Assembly: GCA_015680685.1 (NCBI GenBank)
Contig: MNCI01026517.1
Location: 213,996 to 277,995 of the forward strand
Length of the DNA stretch: 64,000 nt
From: Gnetum montanum
Taxonomy: Eukaryota; Streptophyta; Gnetopsida; Gnetales; Gnetaceae
Direction: 5' to 3'
The translations under genes were made by a program, and so were the position numbers. Under the pieces are notes generated by a model, which was given only the letters and a program-made list of their open reading frames with translations, made no database searches and was not told the DNA's origin. Positions 44,420 to 55,950 of the stretch are shown here, piece after piece (position 1 is the stretch's first letter; each line of letters begins with the position of its first letter).

Positions 44420-47400
44420 TCTCCCCAGAGGAGGTTTCTAAATCGATTTGATATGGTTATAGTTATGTTCAAGTAGCTGAAGTTGATATTCACAATCATC
44501 CACACTTCAACTATCATCTTAAAAACCCATACTAGATATCCTTGATAGATTGATGCTTTAAGAACTTTGAAGATTCCATTATAACTCAAGCTAAAGGTCA
44601 ATTAGAATCAGATGCTTTTCTAGTTACACTACCAAGTTTTGCATTATCTCTTTATGACCCAAACCTATATAATAGTCTAATGATGATTGCATATATTCCA
44701 TTAGATATGGTTTAGGATAGCATTTACACAACAATAGGTACTAGATTAGTATTTAAAACCTTTGGAGTCCACTAGTATAAAAAGCTTACTACCTTTCGAA
44801 AAATAAGCCCTTCAAGTTGGTTTAGCAAATCTAGAATATGGTGCCCAAATAAATACTAAAGATCTACAAATACATAAGATGTATCCTAACCTGGATGAAA
44901 TATAGGAAGACTTTTATGATTACATTAGTCCTAGGAAATCAAAACATAGTAAACATAGATATCAAGTCCAACTATAGCCTCCTATATTTACAAACTATGA
45001 TCCTCTCTACAAAGATCTATTCAAAAGAAATCCTAAGCCAAAGAAAATCATTCCTCCTATAGCTAATCCTTTAGATCTCATCCCTAGAACATCAATTACC
45101 TTCTTTAGAATCCTTGTAGAAGATGAAGATCCAAAAAAGAAAATTTAGGTAGCTGAAAAAATGAAAAAAAAATATTTAAAGAATTAACTAGTTCATTAGG
45201 TGTTTATAAGCTTTTAGAACCTATTGCATCTAGGCATAAAGGTAAACTAAAAGTAGAAAAAGTGTCTTCATCACAACCAGAAGAATCATCTTCTTCTTAT
45301 AAAGAACCCTTAGTTGAATCTTTTGTTGATCCATCATGTCCTCACACATCTGTGCAAAAATAAGAAAATCAATATCATTGCATGGAATTTAATTCTTTAC
45401 AAAAGATCAACATTAATGAAGGAGATTCACAATAGATACCACAAGAAGCAGTATACATGCTACAAGCTAAAAAGACATATGACACCCTAGTCAATACAAT
45501 CCAACTATAGAATTAGGAAAACAATATAATAGGACTTCTATTAGATTAGAACTATAAGCATGATTCTATGTAAGAAGTTATAAGGGAACAAGTACAACAA
45601 ATACATAAAATATGAGTTCCCAAGGCACAATACTCTAGTCCTTTAGAAAGTAGTAGCTCTAAACCCAAATCTAAAAAGAAGTCACATCCACTTCCTAGAT
45701 CACCTCCTTCTATAGGAAGATCTCATAGAGCTAGGTACAGAACTAAATAGAAAGCTCAAAAAGAAGAAAAAGGTAAAGAAAAGGCCATTAGTACTAATAC
45801 TTGTATGATAACATCTAATCAAGAAGGATCCTCAACTGGCATGTAAGCTTCACTTGATAGTGAAGAAACACTCCTAATAAAGAAAACCTCTACAGGTTTC
45901 ACAGAAGATACTATAGATTTCTTAGGAATGCAATTTAGGAAATTTGGTGATAAAGCTCCTATTTTCTCAATGGATAATAAAGACATGAAAGGAGGACAAG
46001 ACACAGTAGATGCTATACAAAGCTTTATCATAGTACAAGTAGTTTTAGAATTCCCACGTTCTATAGATGCTTTTTCAAATGCCACATATAATTTTGAAGG
46101 AATCTTGACAAGATGGTGGGTCATATACCAAATGATGTTAAACATAAAATCATAGATGCACCTACCATTTTACTTATCAACACAATTACAAAAGAAATTA
46201 TTGGTGATAAAATAAATACTAATAATTTATATCATGATAGATTCTATAAAGCAAGGTTGCATCATATTCAAGACCTACATACATTCCTCAACAACATGGA
46301 GGAATGGTATTATTGGGGCAAATTGACCCATGAGGTAGGAGCCAAAGAGCACCTTATAGGTTGTCTACCACAACCATTCTGTAATAAGTATTTAGTATAA
46401 CTTAAATGTTAATATTTAAATTTAGAAGAAATGCATTTTGATGCCATTAGACAATTTCTTACTGATGTAAAGAGAGAAATCTACTATGACCAACAAGCAC
46501 AAAAACAAGTTAAAGATTTAAGTAGAAAATTAGGAAAATCTTTATGTTTAGAAATATGTCCTACGGATAAATTCTAGAAATCATCTCCATGCTATCAACA
46601 AAGTTAGCCTAAAAGATGGTATCACAATCCTCAATGCCAATGGAAAAGGAAATACCTTCCTATAAAACCATTGAAATGATTCAAAGGCATGTTTAAATAC
46701 CACAAGTTTAAAGCTCAATGAAAAGACATTAAATTTTTTTCTTTGCAAAGACCCTCACTTTACTACCAACTACCCACACAAAGAACATTATCCCCATAAA
46801 TTTAATTTATTAAACATTAAAATATTTTTGAATAATTTTATGAGCTTGTTATCAATGAATATATCCCTTTTACCTAGGGTGATATCCTTATTGAATCTTT
46901 TGATTATTACATTGACGACAATATTAATAGAGACCCAGAATACATCTTTAATGATCCCACTTTTTTCCACAAGGGGGAATTTGTCGATTTTGACGATTCT
47001 GATGTTGTTTCCTATAACAACATGAATCACCAAGTATCCTTTTGGGGTAGACATTTCCAAGGCCATAGACTGGGAAAAACCACTGAGGATAAATCTTTGT
47101 CTCATAGATCTTATTGGTCCAAACGAAAAACCAAATCACATAGATGTAGAAGGTCAAAAATTCCAAAATTAGATCTTACATATGTAAATATAAAAGAACA
47201 AGTTTTAGCATTAGAAAGAAAATTAAAAAAGACACTAGTAGATAATATTCACAAGTATATCTCTATCCAAAGAAATTTGCAAATAAAAAAGGAAGAGTTA
47301 GAACTTCAAAAGACACATCTGAAAGAAAGAGACATGTCCTTTTAAGATGCTCAGCCATCGTTAGACACAGATGAAGAATTTAGAGAATTAGAGAAACTAA

Positions 47401-49393
47401 AAAGCTTAAAATTTGAACTCTCTTCCTCTTCTAAGTCTTCTAAACCAACTTTCCCACAAAAACAAGAATCTCCAAAACTTCCAAACTTGGAAAAATCTAT
47501 TTGGAAAATCAATAGTATTAACCAACTATAGACGTTTATCCAATGGGCAAAATATGAATTAGAACAATTGCGACTAGAAGAAAATAGTGAGTATAGACAA
47601 CAATATGAAGAATAAATGTAGGAAGTCATGCCTATTAAACTATTGAATAAAAATGTTTAGGTAAAATCTATAGTACCAATATGTACATTTTTCATTAACT
47701 TTCCCTCTTATAACGCATAATCTATAGATGTCTTGATAGATGGTGGTCCACAAATCTCACTAGCAAGGCCAAGTGCCATTCCAGAGCATTTCTAGACAAA
47801 GAAAACAAGATCATACATCTCTTTTAACATACAAAAGAGTCTTATTGATCATTAGGCAGAAATCCTAATTACATTAGCTCAAGGTAACACCTTCATGATT
47901 ATAGTATATCAATTTGATATACCTTCTTATGATTTACTCCTAGGAATTGATAATATGCAACACTTAGAGCCCTACACTATCATCACTAAATATATTTATT
48001 TAGGCTTTATAAAACTTGATAGAGTAGAAAACTATAGGATTATATTTCCTATTGAAAAAATCCAAAAAATTGGAAAAATGGAATTGATTATAAACTAGGT
48101 AGAAAAATTAGACAATCACTTTCAAGAATGTAAAAACAAATTGTTAGAATTATCATGTGATGATGCTATTTGTTTTAGATACAAATTGGAACATTTGTGC
48201 CACATAGAATTTAAGGATAATGTAAAAATTAGATCAAAAGCACATCACATAGGAATGCCACCTAATCTTAAAAAGGAATGTGATGTCAAAATAAAACAAC
48301 TCCTTGAAAATGGTTTAATACAACCAAGCACTAGCATGTTTTCTTGTGCTACCTTTTACATCAATAAACAAGTAGAGTTAGTCAAGGGAAAGAAAAAATT
48401 AATTGTCAACTACAAGCCTCTGAATAATCTAATCCAACATCCAATTCTAAATAAGTATGACCTTTTCCAATGATTTTTACATACACATGTCTATTCAAAG
48501 TTTGACTTAAAATCTAGATTTTGGTATATATAGGTTTATCCTAAAGATCAATGGAAAACTACCTTCACTATTCCCAGAGGTTTGTATAATGAACTGTACT
48601 TCCTTTTGGGATCAAGAGAGCACCTTCCATTTTTCAAAGTTTCATGGATCACATATTTTTACAATATTAGTTTACTATAGTATGCATAGGTGATATTTTA
48701 GTCATGAGTAGGAATGCTAGAGAACATCTTGAGCATATAAGGATGTTTCATGGTCTCATTGATAGCGATGGCTTGATTCTCTCACCAACAAAGATGCATC
48801 TTGCTCAAGAAAAAATAATTTTTTTAGGATTAGAAATATCAAAAGTACTATTACACTTTAGAATCACATCTTAGAATCCATCAAAAACTTCCCTGATGAG
48901 ATCAAAGACAAAACCCAACTACAATAATTTTTAGGATGTGTAAACTATGTCTTCGATTTTTATAAAGACTTCACAAAAGACAGGACATTGCTAAATGAAC
49001 AACGAAGTTAAAATCCTCCAAAATGGTTACAACTGCATACTAAAATTGTAAGACAAATAAAGAAACACTGTGTACATCTTCCTCAACTTTATTTGCCAAC
49101 AAATGAAAAGATGATTCTTGAAACTGATGCATCCCATGAATTTTGGGGGGCTACATTAAAAGAAGATCTAAATGGAGTTATCCATATCTATATGTATGTA
49201 TCTAGAAAATTCTCTATAAGTCAATTGAACTACCATAGCACTCACAAGGAGTTGTTGGCCATCATCAAGGAGATAGAAAATTTTTAGCTATTTCTACAAG
49301 AAAAACATTTCATTTTCTGAAGTGATCTTAAGAATTTTGAAAAGTACCTTAGTATTAAAAGTATGAATAGAGCTGCTCACACTTGCAGAATAC
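44420..49393 (+). pseudogene. Endogenous pararetrovirus P1 (Caulimoviridae-like)
   Basis: Caulimovirids are DNA viruses with RT that leave copies in plant genomes. Domains in order, all on one strand: movement-protein-like (44,420-44,800; SLYDPNLYNSLMM), coat-like part with a decayed zinc knuckle (45,900-46,780), a Lys/Glu-rich linker (47,160-47,340), protease (about 47,730; IDGGPQISLA in the catalytic region), RT (48,170-49,000; NYKPLNNLI, with the later RT motifs garbled and stop-rich) and RNase H (49,093-49,393; ETDASHEFWGATLKE). Dozens of stops and shifts make it inert. The movement-coat-pol order fits petuvirus-like or other endogenous single-polyprotein groups; genus not resolved. The RNase H is interrupted at 49,393 by element E. 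Confidence 0.82.
49389..49393. repeat. Presumed left target duplication of E
   Basis: aatac precedes the E LTR. Its partner would lie right of the window because the 3' LTR is interrupted, so it cannot be checked here. Confidence 0.4.
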
Positions 49394-49692
49394 TGTTGGC
49401 ACATTTCGGCCATTTCATGCAACAACTTGGCATGATAAAATTGATTAAAGGTTTTTGAAAAGAAAAACATAGGAAGCCCTAGGTAAATATGGGGCAAATA
49501 TTTTAGGTTGTTAGAACCCTAAACCACAATTGTCATTTGCTCCTAGAAACTACAAAAGAAAAATAAGATCTCCTTCAATAATCCGCAGTATACAGAGAGT
49601 GGAGTCTTCACATAAAAGAGCATTTGACTAACGGAAGCATGTCAAGCTTGTGTAGACCATATTTTCTATTAATGTATAATTTAAAGATTTGT

Positions 49693-50492
49693 TGGATAGA
49701 GCTCTTTGGTGTGAAGAGGTTTGGAGGTGTTGGCGAATATTAGAGTTGATGAGGTCAGACGCACCATTTCTACCATTTATGGTGGCCACGTAGGGACGAT
49801 CAACCTGCTAGTTAAAATGTTGATGCTGAGTAATAATATTATTAGTTGCAAGGTTTTCAGGAAGAGGTACTTGGATGAGAAGGCTGGTCACAGGATTGGG
49901 CCATAGGAGTTTTGGGAGATGATCAAGGAGCTCTTTGTGCTCAATGGTGTGCTGAATCTTGGTGATTTTATTCCCATGCTTCAGTTGTTTGAGTTTTAGG
50001 GCTATGTCTACCGCATAAAAAAAGGTGAGCAAGAAGCTGAACATACGCATGGGTGAGGTAATAGAGGAACACTAGAAGTGTATGCATAGCACAAAAAAGT
50101 ACACCTCTCAAGATCTGGTGTACGTTCTCCTACAACTGGTAGACAATCCAAAAATTAGCCTCAGCTGGATAAGGGTAAAGGTGTACACGCAGGAAATTGT
50201 CGCTAGAGGAACCAGAAGCTTTGCAACTCTCATGGAATGGGGACTCGCATAACTTCTCCATAGCCCCACATCAATGGACCAAGCCAAAGCAAAAATTGAT
50301 TCAGTAGTAGGCCGAAATCAATGGAATCGAATATCCTGAATGTACCCTTCCTTGTGGGGATTGTGAAAGAAAAAACGTGTCAGCAACCAATGGTGTCGTT
50401 GCTAGTTCTATGCTCAACCAGGGAGTTTTGCACCATTAACAACTACCGTTCTGGTGGGAGCTGGAATTATGATGAATGTTTGTCTGCAAGCT
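49693..50492 (+). pseudogene. Cytochrome P450 fragment inside the E 5' LTR
   Basis: An intronless middle part of a plant cytochrome P450 (CYP71-clan-like; members of the CYP736/CYP750 type come closest from memory). Seen in order over frameshifts: NIRVDEVRRTISTIYGG, FWEMIKELFVLNGVLNLGDF, YTSQDLVYVLLQLVDNPKIS, the I-helix region VARGTRSFATLMEWGLA (standing for the usual A-G-x-x-T-S/T signature), DQAKAKIDSVVGRNQW, a K-helix region with the ExxR motif decayed, and STREFCTINNYRSGG. The haem-binding Cys region and the N-terminal anchor are absent. The second copy is at 58,839-59,640. No enzyme activity is possible. Confidence 0.85.
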
Positions 50493-51632
50493 AAAATTTC
50501 TAAAATAACATATTTGAAATTGTTGATGCCAAAATCACTCCTACTTAGCAAGGTATTTCAACCTCCGGTTGGCTCGACTCACTGCAGCGATTTGCCGCAG
50601 GATGCACCATTGTCGCGGCCTCGTTGTTAGCATCCCTGGAATATTTGCGTCAACCACAATAATGATGAAAATGAAAACAGCATCACTACTGCCATTGAAG
50701 TAGTTGCCTACTAAAACAAAACCAATGATATGTAGTATGTACAACATTTGATGACAGATGGTGACAAGTAAGAGAACTACGTAGAATGTTCTAGATATCC
50801 CACTCCTACCATGTCAAGAAGATGAGGGTAGCATCAACATGTGACCTCCTTCGGCTAGATCAAGCTAGAGTCAACGCCATTGTCTACGCATGTTGTTTTG
50901 ATGGTGTCGTTAACAAAAATGGAGACAACATTGTTCCAAATGTTAGATGCAGCTGCAACCGCTTGTTTTGCTATTATCTACGTTGTTTAAAATAATGTAA
51001 GAAATTCAAGAAAAGAGGGACAGAGAAATGGAGGAAAAAACCACCGTAAGCTCTGCATCAACGATGCCCTGGTGTGCCAACTTCCACTTTGTGAAATTTA
51101 GAATACAAATCCATGATTTCTATTAAAAAATTTATTGGTAGAAAATAATGGGTAAGAATGTAATGAGTAGGGTTTCACAATGGCAAGTGTTGCGGATTAT
51201 GGATATGACTATTTTGAGAAAGGTTTCCTTAACCATTATCCAAAACTATAACACAAAAAAATTAAATTAAAATTAATTAATTAGGACATGCATAGTGTTA
51301 AATATACTTTGACAATATTGCATTGAAAAAGAGAAAAGAAAATTTTTTGGATATTTGTGTAATGGGAACATTTGGTAAGTATCCCTTTTATTCCTATTGC
51401 AGATTATAGTTACAAGTAAAATTCCATGATAATTGTAGCTAATTTTAAATTATGAAAAAGACATATGCCAATGTTAGCACGATTTTCTCCTAACTTCATG
51501 TATAAGTTATAACTTCCTTCCTAACTTGTTGGGCAAGTAATATCTCCTAACTTGTTGGGCAAGTTATAACTTCCTTACTTGGGCAAGAATTTACCTAAGC
51601 TATTTTATAATATCTAACTACCTATGAGACCC

Positions 51633-51639
51633 TATAAAA
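51633..51639 (+). promoter_or_regulatory. TATA box of the E LTR
   Basis: TATAAAA in CCTATAAAAAGG, followed by a GC-richer, transcribed-looking R region. Confidence 0.6.
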
Positions 51640-52728
51640 AGGCTTTAAGGGTCTTGGTTGTAAGAGGGTAGGCAAGAGCATTGGAAAGGAAGACATTGTG
51701 AAAGATTGCTTGTAAGATGACTTGTTAAAGACAACATTTTAGCCTCTTTGTTATAGTCCTGTGAGTTATGTTTATTTTTTATTTTATTTAAATTCTTTAG
51801 CTAGTAGTTTAGATAGTGTCATGCTTGGCAAGTAATTTTTTGATTTTTAGATTGCTCTTATTATTCTTGTTGCATAATAGAAAATTTCTATTTAAATTTT
51901 GCCATAGAAGAGCTTATGTTTGAAAGCCTTAAGAGCATTTTAGTAGTAAATTTTGTTAATGTAAAATGTACAAGAACCACTATTGAGATTGTTGTAAGAG
52001 TGCCTCTGCATGTATTCAAGCCGTTGAACGATTCCATAGTCAAGAGGGTTCAGAAAATCTTTGGTATTTTGATAGGACCAGAATAGCTTCTTTTATCTTT
52101 AAAGTGAATCTCCGTGGTATTTCAATCATAAATTTTCAAGTCTTTTGAAGGTTCTGCTGAATGAAATTATTGACATCCATTATCTATCCAAAATGGAGTT
52201 TGGTACGTGATAGTTTACGCAACAATTTTTTGGGTAGCATAGTAGGATTGTCTTGAAGAAATTGCTTATTTGAGCCTTGGAAGTTTGAACAATTCGTAGG
52301 TATTGAATTTGGGATAGCTTTATTGCGAAGTGTTTACTTGTATCATTTTACCTTATTTAAAAATTTTAGATCTTTATACAAATCTTCTTTCTTTTTCTCT
52401 TCTTTTTATTTCCATTGAATCTCGCTCTATTTCTAGTTTTCTTGTGGAACTATCTCTTTCTCTGGGGAAAATTAGAAGTAGATTCACAGAGTTGTGCTCA
52501 AATGTTTTTGCAAAACTTTATTTGTTACGAGTAGGTATTATAAGGACCCCATAGACTAGGTAATTGAATAAAATAAGAACTCTTAACAACTCACAGTACT
52601 TTGCAAAGTTGGTTGAATCTCTTTAAGATAAGTCATTTATAGTTTTACACACAACCCAATCTTTTCATTTTTCACAACAGCACACCGCAATAGCACACAC
52701 ACATACTCACATTAACTACTGAGTCTAT

Positions 52729-52746
52729 TTGGAGGTATCTGGGCCT
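52729..52746 (+). promoter_or_regulatory. Candidate primer-binding site of E
   Basis: TTGGAGGTATCTGGGCC resembles the complement of plant initiator tRNA-Met (TGGTATCAGAGCC type) with a few changes. It is followed by the leader and the gag ATG. Confidence 0.5.
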
Positions 52747-52929
52747 TGGTGTTGCTAGAGACCAGCAAGCACCTAAATCTTGTTCGAAGACACTTGTTGG
52801 CGGTAGCATCTCAAATGATTGCCAACAGTTCTTTTGGCACTATAAGGAGGGTTGAAAATTTAGCCTCTAAGTTCATAAGCCTTATAATTTTAACACATCA
52901 ACCATTCTTTGTTACTATAAAGGATTAAC

Positions 52930-53041
52930 AAATTAAATACTATTTTTAGTTCATGACTAAGAAGATTGATAGTTTGGAAAATTTNTAAATTAAATACTAT
53001 TTTTAGTTCATGACTAAGAAGATTGATAGTTTGGAAAATTT
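52930..53041. repeat. Duplicated 55-bp segment around a single N (52,985)
   Basis: The bases left of the N (52,930-52,984) are repeated right of it, starting AAATTAAATACTATTTTTAG. Most likely unmerged contig overlap and not biology. Confidence 0.9.
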
Positions 53042-54590
53042 AAATGCTTCAAAAGATATTCTTGATTTTAAGACTAATTCTTGATCAGAAGAAGAGCAAA
53101 AGAAAGTTTTTGAATTGGGAACAAGTAGTGGAGTGAAAACTAGAAGATCAAGAAGATCACCCATTATATCTAGTTTATCGATTTATAAGAGAAGATCTAG
53201 AAAGTCTAAGAGTTCAATTATCCAAAGGAATAGGATGGTAAATCCTTGGCAAAGAGTTACACCATTAGGATTTCAAAATTACAATGATATTCCTAAGGTA
53301 GTTTACAAATATTTTCCTGAGCCTTTCATTCTTGGAAAAGCTTATTTAGCTGAAGAATATATTCACATGTTTGAGTTAGCTTTAGCTCATGCAAATGTTT
53401 AATATCAAGATCAAGCTTGTAGGTTGTTTGTATCAAATTTAAAGGATATGGCTCAGATTTGGTATTCAAACTTACCAAGTAATAGTATTACAAGTTGGGA
53501 TGACATGAAGAATCTTTTCTTAGCCCAGTTTGGTAATCAATTAGATAAAAAAAACTAGACTGTGGGCTGATACAAGCTAAGCAAGGAGTTAAAGAGTCAA
53601 TTAGAGATTTTAACATCAAGTTTCAACGAATTTGTGGACTCTTTCAAAGAAAATATAGATCATCAGAAGAAATGCTTAAAGAAACTTATCTTAAGGCAGT
53701 CAACCCCAACATTTCAATTTGCGTAAGGATTACTCCAAACTTAACTACACTAAATGACTACTTTAGTGAAGCTATACAATTAGAAAAATAGTTGAACTTG
53801 AATCCTGAAGAAAATATTGCAATTCAAAAAAGAGAAGAAAGAGTTATGATTCCTATGCAAGATTTTGCTCAATTTAAAGATTTACCAAGTCCATCTAATG
53901 TTAAGATAGAGAAAGAACATAAAAGAGTAGAAACTGAAAAAGGACAATTCATGAGAGATATGTCTAACAAAATAGTGAAGCTTCAAAAATCCTTAGCAAG
54001 AGTTAATATTAAGGAATAAAGGAAAAATAGAAAGCATAAATATCAAGACACTAAGTTAGCAGAAGATGAGGATGAAAGTGACCTAAATGTGTCCAACTTT
54101 CTTGATATTGAATCTAATAATGAGTTATCTAGTGTTCATTATGCAAGTAAATCTTCTAGCAATGGATCTAGTGATACTTCTTCTCTATCAAGTTCTGAAG
54201 AAGATATGTCTTCAGATGAAGAATGTAATAATAATGAGGAAAATGGATATAGTCTCTAATCAAAAGAAAGATTAACTACTTCTAGACCCCCAAATGTTAT
54301 TACTAATCCATCTACTAAGAGAAAAGCTTTTGAGCCAAATAGAAGAGATAAGAATAAAGGTAAAGACAATCAAGTAGAGCAAAGCACTCCAAATCAGTCT
54401 TTTAATAAATGGATAAAGAAACCAAGATTTATTGGTGATGGAAAGTATGATTTGATTGAAGACCTTAAACATGTCAAGGCCAATATTAGCTTTTATCAGT
54501 TGCTTCAAATAGGAGATCAACAAAGAAAGGCTTTAGAGTTCATTAAAGGTAAAAGGAGAGTTAGAGAATCAGAGTTAAGTTATGTGTCTA
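53010..54590 (+). pseudogene. Element E gag remnant
   Basis: Start taken at ATG 53,010 (MTKKIDSLENLNASKDILDF). An Arg/Ser-rich part follows (53,115-53,230), then the gag core: VYKYFPEPFILGKAYLAEEY, DMAQIWYSNLPSNSITSWDD, MKNLFLAQFGNQL, then after a 1-base shift VKESIRDFNIKFQRICGLF and LKETYLKAVNPNISI. A charged coiled-coil-like segment (53,860-54,018) and an acidic Ser-rich linker (54,060-54,250) precede the protease. Few stops; E is moderately young. Confidence 0.82.
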
Positions 54591-54599
54591 ATAATGATG

Positions 54600-55137
54600 A
54601 GAAATTAAAGAACTCGTATGATAAAGAAGCTCCTCCTTTTCTTTTGACAATGAAATTAGAGGATAAATACTTACACAATTGTTTAGTTGATTCTGGAGCT
54701 ATGTCTACTATAATGTCATTGTCTATATGTAAGAAACTTGGTTTGCTTCTTGAAAAATAAAATAAAAAGATTGTTCAAGTGGATAAAAGTAGAGTGAAGA
54801 TTTTGGATCAATTACCAAATGTTCTATTGGAAATTGCTTCTGAACCCCACGTCAGAAGTAGAGTAACTATTCAAGTGGCAAATATACTAGATTCACATAG
54901 TCTCTTATTAAGTAGAAGTTGGAGCAAGAATTTCTTAGGTTATATATCAACAAATTATTCTCACATGTGGTTACCTTGGCAAGGAGAACCAAATAAAATA
55001 GACATCTATAGTAAACCTTTGATGATTGATAACATTACTTCAAATGGAAAAACTAAAATGGTTGAAAAAGGAGGTGTTGAAAACAAAATTTGTACACTCC
55101 AAGAAAATTATAGTTCTGAAAAAGAACACTTAAAGAA
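54600..55137 (+). pseudogene. Element E aspartic protease
   Basis: LHNCLVDSGAMSTIMSLSIC (about 54,670) holds an intact catalytic Asp-Ser-Gly-Ala. After a single stop (54,758-54,760) the frame continues into SHSLLLSRSWSKNFLGYIST and SHMWLPWQGEPNKIDIY, the C-terminal protease part of this lineage. It is fused in frame to the RNase H that follows. Confidence 0.85.
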
Positions 55138-55700
55138 TGAGGATAAATGGGAGTTATACTTTGATGGTTCATATAATTCAAAAGGTGCAGGAGTTGGTAT
55201 AGTTATATTAAGGAATGATTCACCTGAAATTCTCAAAGCAATTCATCTATCTTTCCCTTGTACTAACAAGGAGGCTGAGCATGAAGCTTTATGTATTGGT
55301 ATAAGAATAGCTCTAGACAAAAGGATTAGAGTAATAACTATAAAGGGAGACTCAAGATTAGTTTGTGAACAAGTAAAGGGTAACTTTGTAGTAAAGAACT
55401 CATTCTTAAGACCTTATAAGCAACTTGCTTGTAAGATGTTAGATCAGTTTCAACATTGCCGAATAGAGCATATAAACAGAGCAGAGAATCTTATAGCAGA
55501 TGATTGGCAAAGGCAGCTTTAGCATTGGATATGCAAATAATAGAAAGTTACAAAGATGTAATAATTGAAAAAGAACATCAACCATCAGTACTAGATAATA
55601 TAAGACATTTACAAGTATTTGAAGATGATGATCAAGTACTAATATTTAAGAAAAACAAACAAGAATTTGAGGGTCAAGTGATACCTGAAACATCATGAAA
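55138..55700 (+). pseudogene. Element E archaeal-type RNase H, placed before RT
   Basis: WELYFDGSYNSKGAGVGIVI (catalytic Asp), FPCTNKEAEHEALCIGIRIA (catalytic Glu), TIKGDSRLVCEQVKG (catalytic Asp) and IEHINRAENLIADD (last Asp): all four acidic residues are kept. A 1-base shift at about 55,505 leads to AKAALALDMQIIES and PSVLDNIRHLQVFEDDDQV. The domain lies between protease and RT; a canonical RNase H also follows RT. From memory some plant gypsy polyproteins share this order, so it marks the lineage. Confidence 0.85.
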
Positions 55701-55950
55701 CTCAAAAGCTAATTTCATTCCAAAAAGGATGATTGACTTGGAACATGAGTTCAAGAAAAATTTACTTACTAGAAAGGATATACAAAACCTTCATAGTCAA
55801 GCTTTTGAAGTAGTGAATTTTGGATTAAAAAGGATGCCAAAGATGTTGAATGTTACAAAGGGAAGAGATTTGAGTTTCAAGCAAAACTTGTTAACATGTC
55901 TAAGAAATAATTTGGACAATTTTCTCGGTATTATGATGATCTTAAAGATT
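55701..55950 (+). other. Linker between the early RNase H and RT of E
   Basis: Open frame 55,729-55,965 (NLHSQAFEVVNFGLKRMPKM). The frame changes near 55,920 into the RT lead-in. Confidence 0.6.

Larger units (their letters stand above)
49394..52725 (+). mobile_element. Element E 5' LTR, about 3.3 kb
   Basis: Starts TGTTGGCACATTTCGGCC. The first 1.27 kb aligns with 58,540-59,804. A TATA box is at 51,633-51,639 (CCTATAAAAAGG), preceded by repeats of CTAACTTGTTGGGCAAG (51,500-51,595), so U3 is about 2.2 kb. The right end is inferred from the primer-binding site at 52,729. U3 contains a captured cytochrome P450 fragment. Confidence 0.8.

Noticed and set aside
46788-47166. Minus-strand frames of 105 and 72 codons in P1
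   Set aside because: They overlap the sense pararetrovirus reading, which is supported by domain order on the plus strand and by the P2 copy.
49394-50660. Simple segmental duplication of a P450 pseudogene as the explanation for the two copies
   Set aside because: The copies start at a TG terminus, one directly after a polypurine tract and the other at the break in P1, and they bracket a complete gypsy internal region; LTR status is the better reading.
55138-55522. RNase H before RT as a wholly new architecture
   Set aside because: From memory, plant gypsy polyproteins with the same order and the same downstream DNIRHLQVFEDDDQ-type linker exist; reported as lineage-specific only.
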